A stretch of DNA of 64,000 bases from a virus, in IMG/VR virus record IMGVR_UViG_3300042896_000648, positions 1 through 64,000 of that record; one strand, written 5' to 3'. The translations under genes were made by a program, and so were the position numbers. Under the pieces are notes generated by a model. The model was not told the DNA's origin, made no database searches, and saw only the letters and a list, made by a program, of their open reading frames with translations. Shown here one piece after another: positions 32,527-41,334 of this stretch; position 1 is the stretch's first letter; every line of letters starts with the position of its first letter.

Positions 32527-32838
32527 TTAGTTTTTTAATTTTTCAATTGCGTTAATAGCTGCTTCATTAGCCTCATTTTCTGTTTTAAAAGAGCCTATTC
32601 GAATATTAACAATGAACCTTTCTTTTGATTTATCATAAAAGCAGTATTTTTTATTTTTATTGGTAGATAATTCAGAAAGATTTTTTTCAACATCTAGTCC
32701 AGCTCTAATTACGGCTTTAGCCATCTTATAAGCACGAATTGCATCTATTTCATTGTCAAATATTCCAAGCAAGTAACTTTCTTTTTTATATCTAATTTGC
32801 CCGTGATACTTATCTTTTCTTTTAAAATATCCATTCAT
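32527..32838 (-). CDS. AP2-like DNA-binding protein, two repeats
   Basis: 103 residues made of two AP2-like units (about 8-45 and 62-100), each with basic strands followed by F-D/F-K, then a helix with N/E-x-x-A-x-x-A. No nuclease motif is visible, so it may be a DNA-binding remnant of an AP2-HNH mobile gene like those at 2494 and 56865. Confidence 0.55.
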   Translation of the reverse strand: MNGYFKRKDKYHGQIRYKKESYLLGIFDNEIDAIRAYKMAKAVIRAGLDVEKNLSELSTNKNKKYCFYDKSKERFIVNIRIGSFKTENEANEAAINAIEKLKN

Positions 32839-32935
32839 AATTCCTGCGAGCTATCGCCCGTTTGCTATTCTAAAAAATATTAAAAATTAAATATTGACTA
32901 TTTACTGGTTAAAAGGCACTAAGCGGCCAGCTTAG

Positions 32936-33014
32936 AACATGGTATTGTGGCAATAAAAAGCCCACACACTAGCCATAAACGCACATTTTTTACTGACCAC
33001 AACACCCCGCCGTT
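32936..33014. repeat. attC-like hairpin element B
   Basis: AAC (32936-32938), two bases, GGTATTGTGG (32941-32950), 46-base loop, CCACAACACC (32997-33006), five bases, GTT (33012-33014). The arms pair over 10 positions with one A-C mismatch. AAC/GTT ends, a mismatched inner stem and unequal spacers are the layout of integron attC sites. It lies 11 bases behind the stop of the short gene 33025-33165. Confidence 0.35.
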
Positions 33015-33024
33015 ATAGGGCATT

Positions 33025-33165
33025 TCAATTACCTATATTAAACCTTGTCCAATTTCCAGAACCGTATTCTTTATTTATTTCAAACTCCCATTTATGTCTA
33101 GGTTCATTGGTGTAAAATGAACCAATAAAAATATTTCCATTATATACTTCTAATTTTGTCCACAT
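33025..33165 (-). CDS. Short cassette-like gene (46 aa)
   Basis: 46 residues, Trp-rich and strand-like (three Trp), ATG at 33165. It is enclosed by GTTATAGGGC (33012-33021) and GCCCTATAAC (33176-33185), a perfect 10-bp inverted repeat, and by the attC-like elements B and C. Function unknown. Confidence 0.45.
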   Translation of the reverse strand: MWTKLEVYNGNIFIGSFYTNEPRHKWEFEINKEYGSGNWTRFNIGN

Positions 33166-33182
33166 AACTAAAAACGCCCTAT

Positions 33183-33268
33183 AACATGGCATACACAAAA
33201 GCGGGGCGGAACGCTTATCATGTATGTTCGGGTTAAAGAAGCCCCGCCTTCGTGTATGCTTTGACGTT
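33183..33268. repeat. attC-like hairpin element C
   Basis: AAC (33183-33185), then GCATACAC (33189-33196) pairing GTGTATGC (33252-33259), a 4x4 internal loop, GCGGGGC (33201-33207) pairing GCCCCGC (33241-33247), 33-base loop, then TTTGAC and GTT (33266-33268). The 8-bp plus 7-bp stem with internal loop and AAC/GTT ends again fits attC. The minus-strand stop codon of the gene 33267-33416 lies inside the GTTA end. Confidence 0.4.
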
Positions 33269-33416
33269 ACCTTTTACAATACCACTCACAAATAGTTTCA
33301 CCATCCTTCTTCTTGAAGTCAAACTCACAGTACGCTTGCCAATAGCTAGGCGTTGCCGTCTTTCTATAGCAGTCTTTAAGTTCACACTTTTTGTTGGTAC
33401 ACATTGTTATATCCAT
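33267..33416 (-). CDS. Small Cys-rich protein (49 aa)
   Basis: 49 residues with six Cys: C-x4-C-x4-C near the start, one at 30 and a C-x3-C near the end, so probably a zinc-bound mini-domain. Such Cys-rich small proteins (with a Y-W-Q-A-Y core) occur in phages. Its stop overlaps the end of element C. Confidence 0.5.
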   Translation of the reverse strand: MDITMCTNKKCELKDCYRKTATPSYWQAYCEFDFKKKDGETICEWYCKR

Positions 33417-33437
33417 AATTAAAAATATTTTAATGTT

Positions 33438-33770
33438 TTAGTCTTCCATTAAAAAATCGTAAAGGTCTCCGCTTGTAGCTAGGCATATACCCGTCCCATT
33501 GCTTCTGTTCGCTACATCTTTCTTCCACTTCATTCCGTACTCTAGTTCATACATAAAATACATTATCCAATCGCCATCGTCTTGCATAGCATTAATCAGT
33601 AGTTCCATTAAGGCTTGGTAAGTCTTATTATTGTAGCACATTACTGTGGAATCAGGAAACATCTTTTCAAATGATTTTGCAAATTCTTTTTCCGCTCGTT
33701 CTTGTAGTCGTATCTGCTCTATTGTGTAGCAGAATAGGTCTTTTGTGATTTTTAGTTTTCCTTTTTTCAT
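33438..33770 (-). CDS. Hypothetical protein
   Basis: 110 residues. A charged helical start, then M-Q-D-D-G-D-W-I-M-Y-F-M-Y-E-L (62-76). ATGA overlap with the methyltransferase before it. Function unknown. Confidence 0.55.
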   Translation of the reverse strand: MKKGKLKITKDLFCYTIEQIRLQERAEKEFAKSFEKMFPDSTVMCYNNKTYQALMELLINAMQDDGDWIMYFMYELEYGMKWKKDVANRSNGTGICLATSGDLYDFLMED

Positions 33771-34555
33771 TTTATTTCAGGTATTTGTTCTTTTAAATAT
33801 TTATAAATTTTCCATGTCTGAATTTTAGGTGAAGAAATAAATGGATATAAGTTTTTCCAATCTGTATTTTTCATCACTTCTAAAATCTTTTCTCTATATA
33901 TTTCATTTTTAATAATAATATAGTTTTCTTGGCAAAATGTTCCTATTTCTTTCACTTCCTTACCAATACTTGCACCATATGTATTCATTGCAAAATGAAA
34001 TATTTCAGGTTTTTTATATGTACCACCTCTTCTATATTCACCGACAAATACATCGTTTAGTTTGTAATCTACTGCTTTTGTATTTACGCCATTTTCAGGT
34101 CTTTTATATATATTAAAGCAACATAATAATTTAATGCCACTATATTCAATCAATGGTAATACCTCTGAACAAATCAAATCAAACTCATACATTTGTTGGT
34201 TATTTTGGTATTGGCTTACAGGTAGAATAAAAGAAATATAATCTCCAATTTTACAACATTTTTTATAAAAAGCAACACTTAAAGTATTTCGTGTTCCAAA
34301 AGGCGGATTACCAATGAATAACCTTCCTTTTTTGTAAGGCAATTCAAGTTTTAGAAAATCTTTCTTAATAATACTTTCATGTTCAGGTTCTAAGTCATAA
34401 GCAATACAATTTGGTATTTGTAAACTAAAGCTTCCATTACCTGCACTCGGCTCAATAGTTTCAGTTATTTCTAATCCTAATCCATTTACCAGCTCAATAC
34501 AATATTTCGAAAGTTCTTTTGATGTATAATATTTATCTAAATTTATTTTTGCCAT
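33767..34555 (-). CDS. Adenine-specific DNA methyltransferase
   Basis: 262 residues from ATG 34555 (a GTG three bases upstream is less likely). Motif I E-P-S-A-G-N-G-S-F (about 35-43) binds AdoMet and G-N-P-P-F-G (about 83-88) is the N6-adenine catalytic motif. The C-terminal half may recognise the target. Start is in a TGATG overlap with an upstream open frame. Likely role: protecting phage DNA from restriction. Confidence 0.8.
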   Translation of the reverse strand: MAKINLDKYYTSKELSKYCIELVNGLGLEITETIEPSAGNGSFSLQIPNCIAYDLEPEHESIIKKDFLKLELPYKKGRLFIGNPPFGTRNTLSVAFYKKCCKIGDYISFILPVSQYQNNQQMYEFDLICSEVLPLIEYSGIKLLCCFNIYKRPENGVNTKAVDYKLNDVFVGEYRRGGTYKKPEIFHFAMNTYGASIGKEVKEIGTFCQENYIIIKNEIYREKILEVMKNTDWKNLYPFISSPKIQTWKIYKYLKEQIPEIK

Positions 34556-34776
34556 CACTTATTTTTCTTCATCTTTATTTTTAAATTTAGGGGCAAGGTC
34601 TTTAATCTCACCCCTATTAAACGGTCACACCAGTAGTCCGGGTGCTCACAAATGTAATTATAAGATTTTACATTTCCAAATATTTTGTTAAATTTATTCC
34701 AAATCTTCTCCCCTATCTCTATCTGCTTGTCGTAGTGCCATTCCTGAGTAGTATGGGTTCTTTTTAATAAACGTTT
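34555..34776 (-). other. Open +1 frame after the terminase, no normal start
   Basis: A frame open over 73 codons runs from inside the terminase 3' end (+1 relative to it) to a TGA that overlaps the methyltransferase ATG as TGATG. Its protein (W-H-Y-D-K-Q, later I-C-E-H-P-D-Y-W-C-D-R-L-I-G) looks coding, with a Cys/His cluster. No ATG, and no GTG or TTG before the last 20 codons, is in frame. It may be read by a +1 shift from the terminase, from a rare start, or be a remnant. Confidence 0.35.
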
Positions 34777-36079
34777 TCAATCCATGGTATATATCTAGGT
34801 ATCTATTTGCATCACCGAAGTGACTTATATCGCTCGCCATTGCATCTATCTTATCCATCTTACCAAATATATCTACTTTTACACTCCTTATGTCGTTTAG
34901 CAGTCCTGGGCAATTCGTTTCACACACTAGGTAGTTTGTTAGCGATGCTCTGAATAAGTAGTTACTCACTGCTCTGCTACTTTCTTGAAGTAACTTAATT
35001 CTTGGCGGGAATTTTACGTTATAGCATCCTTTATCTTCGAATAGTCTAGCTAGTTCTGCATATCTCTCTGCTGTGCTTCCACCGCCTCCTGCTATATCAC
35101 CTACTATTTCGTATTGCGTATCTGTTCCGAATCTGTTCACTATGTTTTGTACTATTACTTCTAGGTTACTTTGTGCTCCACCTATTCGTTGTTCTCCTAG
35201 TCTCGTGTATGCGTGCTTATCTTCGTTAAAGTAGTCGCTTAAACTGATGTCGCTCTGTATGTCATAGTCGTGGAATCTTTGCCCATACACACAAGTTTCT
35301 GATTGCCCAAAGTCAAAACTTATGGCGAGTGGATAATCACTGAAGAACGGGATAGGTTCTTTCGCTAGGTTATAAAGGAATGAGAATCCGTCTAGGAAAG
35401 GTTTGGTTACTATCACATTGCCCCATTCTCCGTACCGGCATACTCGCCAAGTAGTCTCGTCTATGTCTTTTAGTGCGTCTAGGTTCATATAATCAAACTT
35501 AGTCGCAAATTTATTATCCTCGATAGTGTAGTGAAATCTTTTTGATAGTTCGTGGTATAAACTACCTTCTTCAAAAAACGTATTGTATAGCCAGTGTTTC
35601 TTACTTACAGGGTTAAACATAAACACAAATCGTATGCTGTCATCACCTCGGTATGAGGTTATAATCATCATAAAGTCTTCTAGGCTTAATTGATCTATCT
35701 CGTCAATGATTATGAGTTGGATATTCGCTACTCCTTTTGCTTTATCTTCACTACAAAAGTCAAACAGTAGTCGGTTTCCATTTGGGTAGGTTATGCATTT
35801 CGATAGGTGGTGAAACACACAGTTAATGTACTCGCCTAGTCCTAGCTTTTCTATCATTACCTTAAATGGGCTAAAGGCTTTTTCTTTTAAGTCGGCCTGG
35901 GTTTTTCTGTACCATATTGCATTCATACCGGGGTTATTCCATAGTAGGAAGTTTACAATTTGCATTACAGAATAACTTTTAGAGGAGTTTCTTCCTCCAA
36001 ATCCTATAGTTATAAAGTTGTCTTTTATCGAGTCGCTTAGTTCGTAATAGGCTCTGTTTAGTTGGTTTAATTGATACAT
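34694..36079 (-). CDS. terL: Terminase large subunit
   Basis: 461 residues. ATPase part: G-F-G-G-R-N-S-S-K-S (26-35) is the Walker A of phage terminases and L-I-I-I-D-E (122-127) the Walker B, with F-M-F-N-P (153-157) after it. Nuclease part: I-S-F-D-F-G (253-258) gives the first catalytic Asp, with later acidic residues around 340 and 410-420. It pumps and cuts DNA during packaging. It lies downstream of the tape measure gene, not at the head of the capsid genes as is common. A pair of palindromic repeats precedes its ATG. Confidence 0.92.
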   Translation of the reverse strand: MYQLNQLNRAYYELSDSIKDNFITIGFGGRNSSKSYSVMQIVNFLLWNNPGMNAIWYRKTQADLKEKAFSPFKVMIEKLGLGEYINCVFHHLSKCITYPNGNRLLFDFCSEDKAKGVANIQLIIIDEIDQLSLEDFMMIITSYRGDDSIRFVFMFNPVSKKHWLYNTFFEEGSLYHELSKRFHYTIEDNKFATKFDYMNLDALKDIDETTWRVCRYGEWGNVIVTKPFLDGFSFLYNLAKEPIPFFSDYPLAISFDFGQSETCVYGQRFHDYDIQSDISLSDYFNEDKHAYTRLGEQRIGGAQSNLEVIVQNIVNRFGTDTQYEIVGDIAGGGGSTAERYAELARLFEDKGCYNVKFPPRIKLLQESSRAVSNYLFRASLTNYLVCETNCPGLLNDIRSVKVDIFGKMDKIDAMASDISHFGDANRYLDIYHGLKTFIKKNPYYSGMALRQADRDRGEDLE

Positions 36080-36084
36080 ATTTT

Positions 36085-36145
36085 TATACCCATTAGGGTA
36101 TCAGTTTGTTAGTTTTAATATATTTTATACCCGTTAAGGTATCAG
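36085..36145. repeat. Two tandem imperfect palindromes before terL
   Basis: ATACCCATTAGGGTAT (36086-36101) and ATACCCGTTAAGGTAT (36127-36142), each followed by CAG, lie 41 bases apart between the tape measure stop and the terL ATG. The first is a perfect 6-bp dyad. Candidates: operator, hairpin pair, or packaging recognition site. Confidence 0.5.
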
Positions 36146-36187
36146 GTTGGTTTATTATAATTATAGTTATAACTTTACTATTAAATT

Positions 36188-39100
36188 CTACAAGGTTTGT
36201 TTATACTTATTTTGCAATACGTTTATCTTTTTACTCCTAGTCTGTAGGTAGGTATTAAATCCGCTCTTGTCTACTTGGTTTACTATTTTAGCTTGCCCTT
36301 GTAGTGCTAGTAGGTCTTTTCTTAGTCCTTTTATCTCTTTCTCTAGTTTTGAGTTATCGTTCTGTATTCTATTCACTATATTTGGTGTAATGCCCTTCAA
36401 GTTCACGGTGTCGTAGTTCATAATCTTATTCATTACGTCATTACGGGTCATTCTTACGCCTCCATTACTTCTTGTCATAGTATCCACTTGTTCCTTGCTG
36501 AATATCTGTTCATCAGGGTGCAATATTGCTTGAAATCCTCCCTTGTTGTCTACTCGTCTTCTTGGTGCATTCTCGCTAGTATTGTCAGTTCCTTTATAGA
36601 ATGGTTTTATAGGTTCGGCAGGAAGTTCTTGTTTTGGAGGGTCAGGAATAGCTCTTAATAAAGCATATATAGTTACAGCAGAAGCGGCAGCTATAACCAA
36701 TCCAACTACAAGTGATGTAGCAGCTAGTTTAGCTGTCATTATCGCCACTTGAATACCTATCTCTACTGCCGCTAGTGCTTGCGATACCTTAAGTTCCTGT
36801 ACCTTTAGTTTATATTCAGCATCTATTCTCGATACCTCTAGTTGCCACAGCTTATAATTCTTTTCGTATTCCAATTCTGCATTAGCTTTATCTGTAGCTT
36901 CTTTTTGCGCTAATAAAGCGGCATCTTTAGCTATTTTTGCATCTATTTCTACTTGGTCAAAAGTTGTACGAGAGTTAAATAGGTCTGCTTTTTCTTTTTG
37001 GTCTATCTTTACTATTGCATCAGACGCTTCTTTTACTATTGAATTTACAGTATCCGTTCTTGCAATTACAATTTCTTTTGTTTCGTCTTTTTCAACAAGA
37101 AGTGTATCTACTTTTTGCTTAGTAGTAGCTTTAAGGTCTGCTAAATCAGATGCTTGGCTTGCTTTTGCTTTGTCGCTAATAGCTTTATCTGTCGATGCTA
37201 TGTCATTTGCATAAAGTTTTCTTATTCTAATATCTTCTGCTAATGCATCTATTTTTATTCTATTTATTTCATTTTGTATATCTTGTGTAGCCGCTTGGTT
37301 TATTACAAGGTCTTTAAGTTCTTCTACTTGTGCTTCACGTATTTTTTGTACACCTTCATTTACTATTTTCTCAGCTTCATCACGCCTCCTTACATCTTTT
37401 GCATTTAAGCTTTCATTATACAGTTCTCTAAGTGCAAGTTCTTCATCCCCAGCTTTTTTATTTATCCTCTGTGCCTCTTCATTATTTACGGCGAGTGTTG
37501 TTAATGCTTGCGATGCTCTTGCTAATACCTTATTCCTTTCTGCTGCCGCAGCGGCTTCTATACTAGCATCCTTTTTAAACTGTGCATCTGCTCTTATCTT
37601 TTCTTCCTTGTCAAATCCATCTTGAAGTAGTGCTAGTGCATCATCTTGTGCTTTTTTCTGTACTGCTATTTTTTGGTCATACCCAGTCTTTGTATTCTCA
37701 ATCTGCCTGTTTATTCCATCTAGTTCTAATGCGGTTTGCCTTATAATAGCACTACCTATAACATTAATGGCAAGTTTAGCGTACTCTCCGTATTTTTGTG
37801 CAGATATTGCTATGTGCTCCTCTTTTAGTTTTTTACTAGCTTTATTATACTCCTTTTCAATTTCTTCCAATTCCTTTGAGCCTTTTTTTGCATTCTTTCT
37901 CGCCTCGGCATAAGTTTCCTCTAGCTTTTTTACTGCATCCCTATTTAGCTTTAGATTTTCCCTAGCAGCTTTAACGCTATTTATTACACTTCCAACAGAA
38001 TCTATTAAATTATTAACAAATGCTGCATTTACCTTAGCTGATGCCGTTCCAAAGTTCCCGTAAGCAGTTGCTACACTTTTTAATGCTGTTTGCGTTCCTT
38101 TTAGGAAGTTTTCAATAGTTTTTAATCTAGCTATCTTATTATTTACTTCTATTCTTTCTACCGCATCAAGAAACGCCTTAGTATCTTTCTTTATCCTATC
38201 ATTATTCTTAGTCGTGTTTTCTAGTTTCTTTACTTGGTATTTACCATCTAATTCTACGAGTTTTCCGTAGTGCTTTTGTGTATCTAGTTCTATCTTTAAT
38301 ATCGCACTTTCATTCTCTTTATCTATCGCTTCATTGCTTATTTTTATCGCATCTTCCCTGTCTTTACCTTCTTTTAGTATTAGCTTTATGTTGTCGGCGG
38401 CCTTTTGTTTTTTAAACTCAACAGAGTATTGTAGTGATGTTATTTCATCGCTATTGTTTTGTATTTCAGCAAGAAGTCGTTTTCTTTTTAGGTCATATTC
38501 TAGTTTGTCGTATTTTACGCTTATCTGATACTTTTCTTCTTCGCTTTCAGCTTTAGCTAGTTCACTAGCTTTCATTAGGTCTAGGTTAGCTTCTTCTGCA
38601 TCTTCTACAATGGCTTTCTTAGCTACCTCTAGTTCTTTAAGCAGTTTTATGCGCTCCTTATCAGCTTGCTCAATTGTTTTTAGGTTTTCTTTACTTGCTT
38701 CTTCTACAAGCTTATTTTCCTTTATGGCATATTTTTCTAAAAGCTTAGTTGTTTTTAAAAATACCTCTGCTTTCTTGCCGTATCTTTCATTGGCCTCTAG
38801 TATTTCAGCCTCTCGCTCTTTTTCTAATAGGTCTAGCTTATCTCTTAATCCTTCTTGTCCAAGCTCTTTTAGCAGTTCTATTTCTTTCCTTCTGTTCTCT
38901 AGTTCTTTACTTGGCTTAAATTCCTTCGCACCTTTTCCTGCTCCACCTCCTGCACCAGCCTTTATGTTATCACCCGCAGTACCTTGTATTCCTTTTATAT
39001 ATTCAGTATATTCTTTTTCTATTCTCATTTTGTCTTTTAACCCTTTTGCATTTTCCAGGTTTATATTCTTCTGTATTAATGCATTATCTAGCAAAGACTT

Positions 39101-41314
39101 TGTTTGCTTGTCATTTGTTTCCTGCGTCATTTGAGCATATCTTTGCAAGTTTATTGCACTTATACTTAGGTTTTTTTGGCTTGCTAGTAAGTCTGCTTCA
39201 GCACTTGTTATTTTTTCACCGGTTGTACTTGCTACTTTCCTTCTAGCTTCAAGTACTCTTTGCTGTAGTGAAAGATTCTTGCCGTTCTCTTCATTTACTC
39301 TTTTTAATGCTTCGGCTTCATCATCTAAATATCCACCTCTTCTTTTTAATTGCAAATCCGACTTATAGGCAATATCGCTTAATTCTATTCTTAAATCAAA
39401 TGCTTTGTTTACACTTTTTAATATCCTTTCTAATTGCTCATTCTTGGTGTTTTCAATATCTATTAACCCAAAGTATTCAGGGTACTTGTTCTTTAGTATC
39501 TCCAATTGCACATTCCTAGCTTTCGTGTTATAGGCGAGGTCTTTAATCAATCCTACTTGTGCTGTTATTTGAGCTCTCGATTCCTCTAGTTGTCTACCTT
39601 CTTCACTATGTAGTTTTATAGCTTCTTTTTGCTCTGCATTAAAGTATTGGTATGCTACAAAAGCGGCTGTGATAGCTATTCCTATTACACCCATCGCCAG
39701 GTTTAAGGTTCTGAATGATGTTGCGGCTGCTTGGTTAGCTACTGTTAATGCTACTGTATCTGCCGTTAATCCTACTTTTGTTTTTGCATCTGCCGCAGTT
39801 ATTATAGCTGCATCTATTTCTATTGCATTGCCTTTTAGCATAGCTACACCAAGTGCATTTTGTGCTAGTATTAATTCAGCTTCAGCTGCTACAAGTGCTT
39901 CTTTCGCTGCTACATTAGCTAACATAACTGCACCCATCTGTGCCATTCCTGTAGTTTCTTTAGTATCTAATAATACCTTTCTGCCTTGTATCAGCATGCC
40001 TACAGTGTACGTTCCGTTATATAGGTTTCTTATTATAGTTCCTGTGGCTACTACACTGTTCACTATCGCTTGTTTTGCCGCTATTATTCCTTGTATTATA
40101 GCCGCTGCATTCATAATAGTTTTCCACGCTAACAGTCCTTGTACAAGGCCTGAAAATACTGCTACTGTTCTATTTACTGCATTCTCTGTTCCAAATAGTG
40201 CTGTTACTATATTATTAGTGGCATCAACTATGCTTTTAGCCATGGCACTAAAATTGTCTCCAATGGCCGCTTTAGCAAAGAATATATTATCCTTCAATAT
40301 ATCCATCTTACCTTTTACGGTAGTGGCTAGTATTGTCATTGAGTCCGCAAATACTCCTCCTGCATTTCCTGCATCTAGTATTGCTTTTTTAAACTCCGAA
40401 AATCCTACTTGTCCATTGTGTATTCTTTCTTGTAGTTCCGATACCTTTATTCCTAGGTTGTCGGCAAGTATCGCCATTAAAGGAAATCCCGTTTCAGCTA
40501 TTTGCCTTACCTCTGTACCCATTAGCCTTCCTGCGGCTTGTACTTGGGTAAAAGCGTACGTAAGTCGCTCTAGCTTATCACCGCCTCCCAATGCACTAGC
40601 CGAGTTTCCAAGGCTTCTTAGTGTTGGTATTACGTCTCTTGATATTACTTGTGACGAAAGCCCCACTGCTTTCATTGAGCCTACAAGTTGGTTTACACCT
40701 TTTATAGTTTCTTCAAACGTAAATGGGGTTTCTGTAGTAAATTGTTGGAATTGTGCAAAAAGTGATTTTCCACTTACATTTCCTAGTAAGTTTCCTAGTG
40801 TAAGTTTTAGTGCCTCTACTTTACTTTGCGCATCAAATATTGACCTTGCAAAATCTGTAACACCAGTAACTCCAAGTGCCACTCCAAATGTTGTTAGAAT
40901 ACCACTAACTTTATTTAGCGATATTCCAAAATCTTGTGTACTTTTAGTCTTCGCTACATTGTCTTTTATTACTTGGTCTTTAGCGAGCTTACTAGCCGTT
41001 ATTTGTGCTAGTGAGGCTTGTTTAGCGGCAGACTCTTCAGCTATTGCGGTTGCTCTAGCGGTGGCTATTTCCGCTTTTGAATTGGCTTCTTTATTTCTCC
41101 TTCTATTGTCAGACCGAATTATTGACCTATTTAAAGCAGTGTCTTCCAAGTTAGCTAGGTTAGCTATCGAGGTTTTCTGTTGCTCATACAAGTCTTTATA
41201 TGACTTAGCTACAACCTTTAGGTCGGCAGTCATAGCCTTTAAAGTACCTGTTACTTTTAATAAATCATCTAGGTTCTTTACTTGTATTTCAAAGTAAACG
41301 GTTTCATTAGCCAT
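36188..41314 (-). CDS. Tail tape measure protein
   Basis: 1708 residues from ATG 41314 (an upstream TTG would add two residues). The tape_meas_nterm pattern occurs at about 220-310 (L-R-S-L-G-N-S, T-E-V-R-Q-I-A-E-T-G-F-P). Long Lys/Glu/Ala coiled coils fill residues 600-1500, and hydrophobic segments occur around 540 and 1560. The C-terminus has a Lys-Gly-Thr-Asp and a H-P-D-E-Q turn. Its length sets the tail length, roughly 0.15 nm per residue in the family, so a long flexible tail. The tail assembly chaperone gene is directly upstream. Confidence 0.93.
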   Translation of the reverse strand: MANETVYFEIQVKNLDDLLKVTGTLKAMTADLKVVAKSYKDLYEQQKTSIANLANLEDTALNRSIIRSDNRRRNKEANSKAEIATARATAIAEESAAKQASLAQITASKLAKDQVIKDNVAKTKSTQDFGISLNKVSGILTTFGVALGVTGVTDFARSIFDAQSKVEALKLTLGNLLGNVSGKSLFAQFQQFTTETPFTFEETIKGVNQLVGSMKAVGLSSQVISRDVIPTLRSLGNSASALGGGDKLERLTYAFTQVQAAGRLMGTEVRQIAETGFPLMAILADNLGIKVSELQERIHNGQVGFSEFKKAILDAGNAGGVFADSMTILATTVKGKMDILKDNIFFAKAAIGDNFSAMAKSIVDATNNIVTALFGTENAVNRTVAVFSGLVQGLLAWKTIMNAAAIIQGIIAAKQAIVNSVVATGTIIRNLYNGTYTVGMLIQGRKVLLDTKETTGMAQMGAVMLANVAAKEALVAAEAELILAQNALGVAMLKGNAIEIDAAIITAADAKTKVGLTADTVALTVANQAAATSFRTLNLAMGVIGIAITAAFVAYQYFNAEQKEAIKLHSEEGRQLEESRAQITAQVGLIKDLAYNTKARNVQLEILKNKYPEYFGLIDIENTKNEQLERILKSVNKAFDLRIELSDIAYKSDLQLKRRGGYLDDEAEALKRVNEENGKNLSLQQRVLEARRKVASTTGEKITSAEADLLASQKNLSISAINLQRYAQMTQETNDKQTKSLLDNALIQKNINLENAKGLKDKMRIEKEYTEYIKGIQGTAGDNIKAGAGGGAGKGAKEFKPSKELENRRKEIELLKELGQEGLRDKLDLLEKEREAEILEANERYGKKAEVFLKTTKLLEKYAIKENKLVEEASKENLKTIEQADKERIKLLKELEVAKKAIVEDAEEANLDLMKASELAKAESEEEKYQISVKYDKLEYDLKRKRLLAEIQNNSDEITSLQYSVEFKKQKAADNIKLILKEGKDREDAIKISNEAIDKENESAILKIELDTQKHYGKLVELDGKYQVKKLENTTKNNDRIKKDTKAFLDAVERIEVNNKIARLKTIENFLKGTQTALKSVATAYGNFGTASAKVNAAFVNNLIDSVGSVINSVKAARENLKLNRDAVKKLEETYAEARKNAKKGSKELEEIEKEYNKASKKLKEEHIAISAQKYGEYAKLAINVIGSAIIRQTALELDGINRQIENTKTGYDQKIAVQKKAQDDALALLQDGFDKEEKIRADAQFKKDASIEAAAAAERNKVLARASQALTTLAVNNEEAQRINKKAGDEELALRELYNESLNAKDVRRRDEAEKIVNEGVQKIREAQVEELKDLVINQAATQDIQNEINRIKIDALAEDIRIRKLYANDIASTDKAISDKAKASQASDLADLKATTKQKVDTLLVEKDETKEIVIARTDTVNSIVKEASDAIVKIDQKEKADLFNSRTTFDQVEIDAKIAKDAALLAQKEATDKANAELEYEKNYKLWQLEVSRIDAEYKLKVQELKVSQALAAVEIGIQVAIMTAKLAATSLVVGLVIAAASAVTIYALLRAIPDPPKQELPAEPIKPFYKGTDNTSENAPRRRVDNKGGFQAILHPDEQIFSKEQVDTMTRSNGGVRMTRNDVMNKIMNYDTVNLKGITPNIVNRIQNDNSKLEKEIKGLRKDLLALQGQAKIVNQVDKSGFNTYLQTRSKKINVLQNKYKQTL

Positions 41315-41334
41315 ATTCAATAGACCTATTGGCC

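Larger units (their letters stand above)
32323..32888. repeat. 17-bp perfect inverted repeat flanking two genes
   Basis: AATTTTTAATATTTTTT (32323-32339) and its exact reverse complement (32872-32888) enclose the small genes 32352-32522 and 32527-32838. All bases are A/T, so chance is not excluded. GC-rich hairpins lie next to both arms (GTTGGCA/TGCCAAC at 32314-32345; CTAAGC/GCTTAG at 32919-32935). Confidence 0.4.

Noticed and set aside
39669-41297. 542-codon open frame opposite the tape measure gene
   Set aside because: Composition (Ala/Ile/Ser/Thr runs) is the mirror of the Lys/Glu/Ala coiled-coil coding on the other strand; no start context and no motif.
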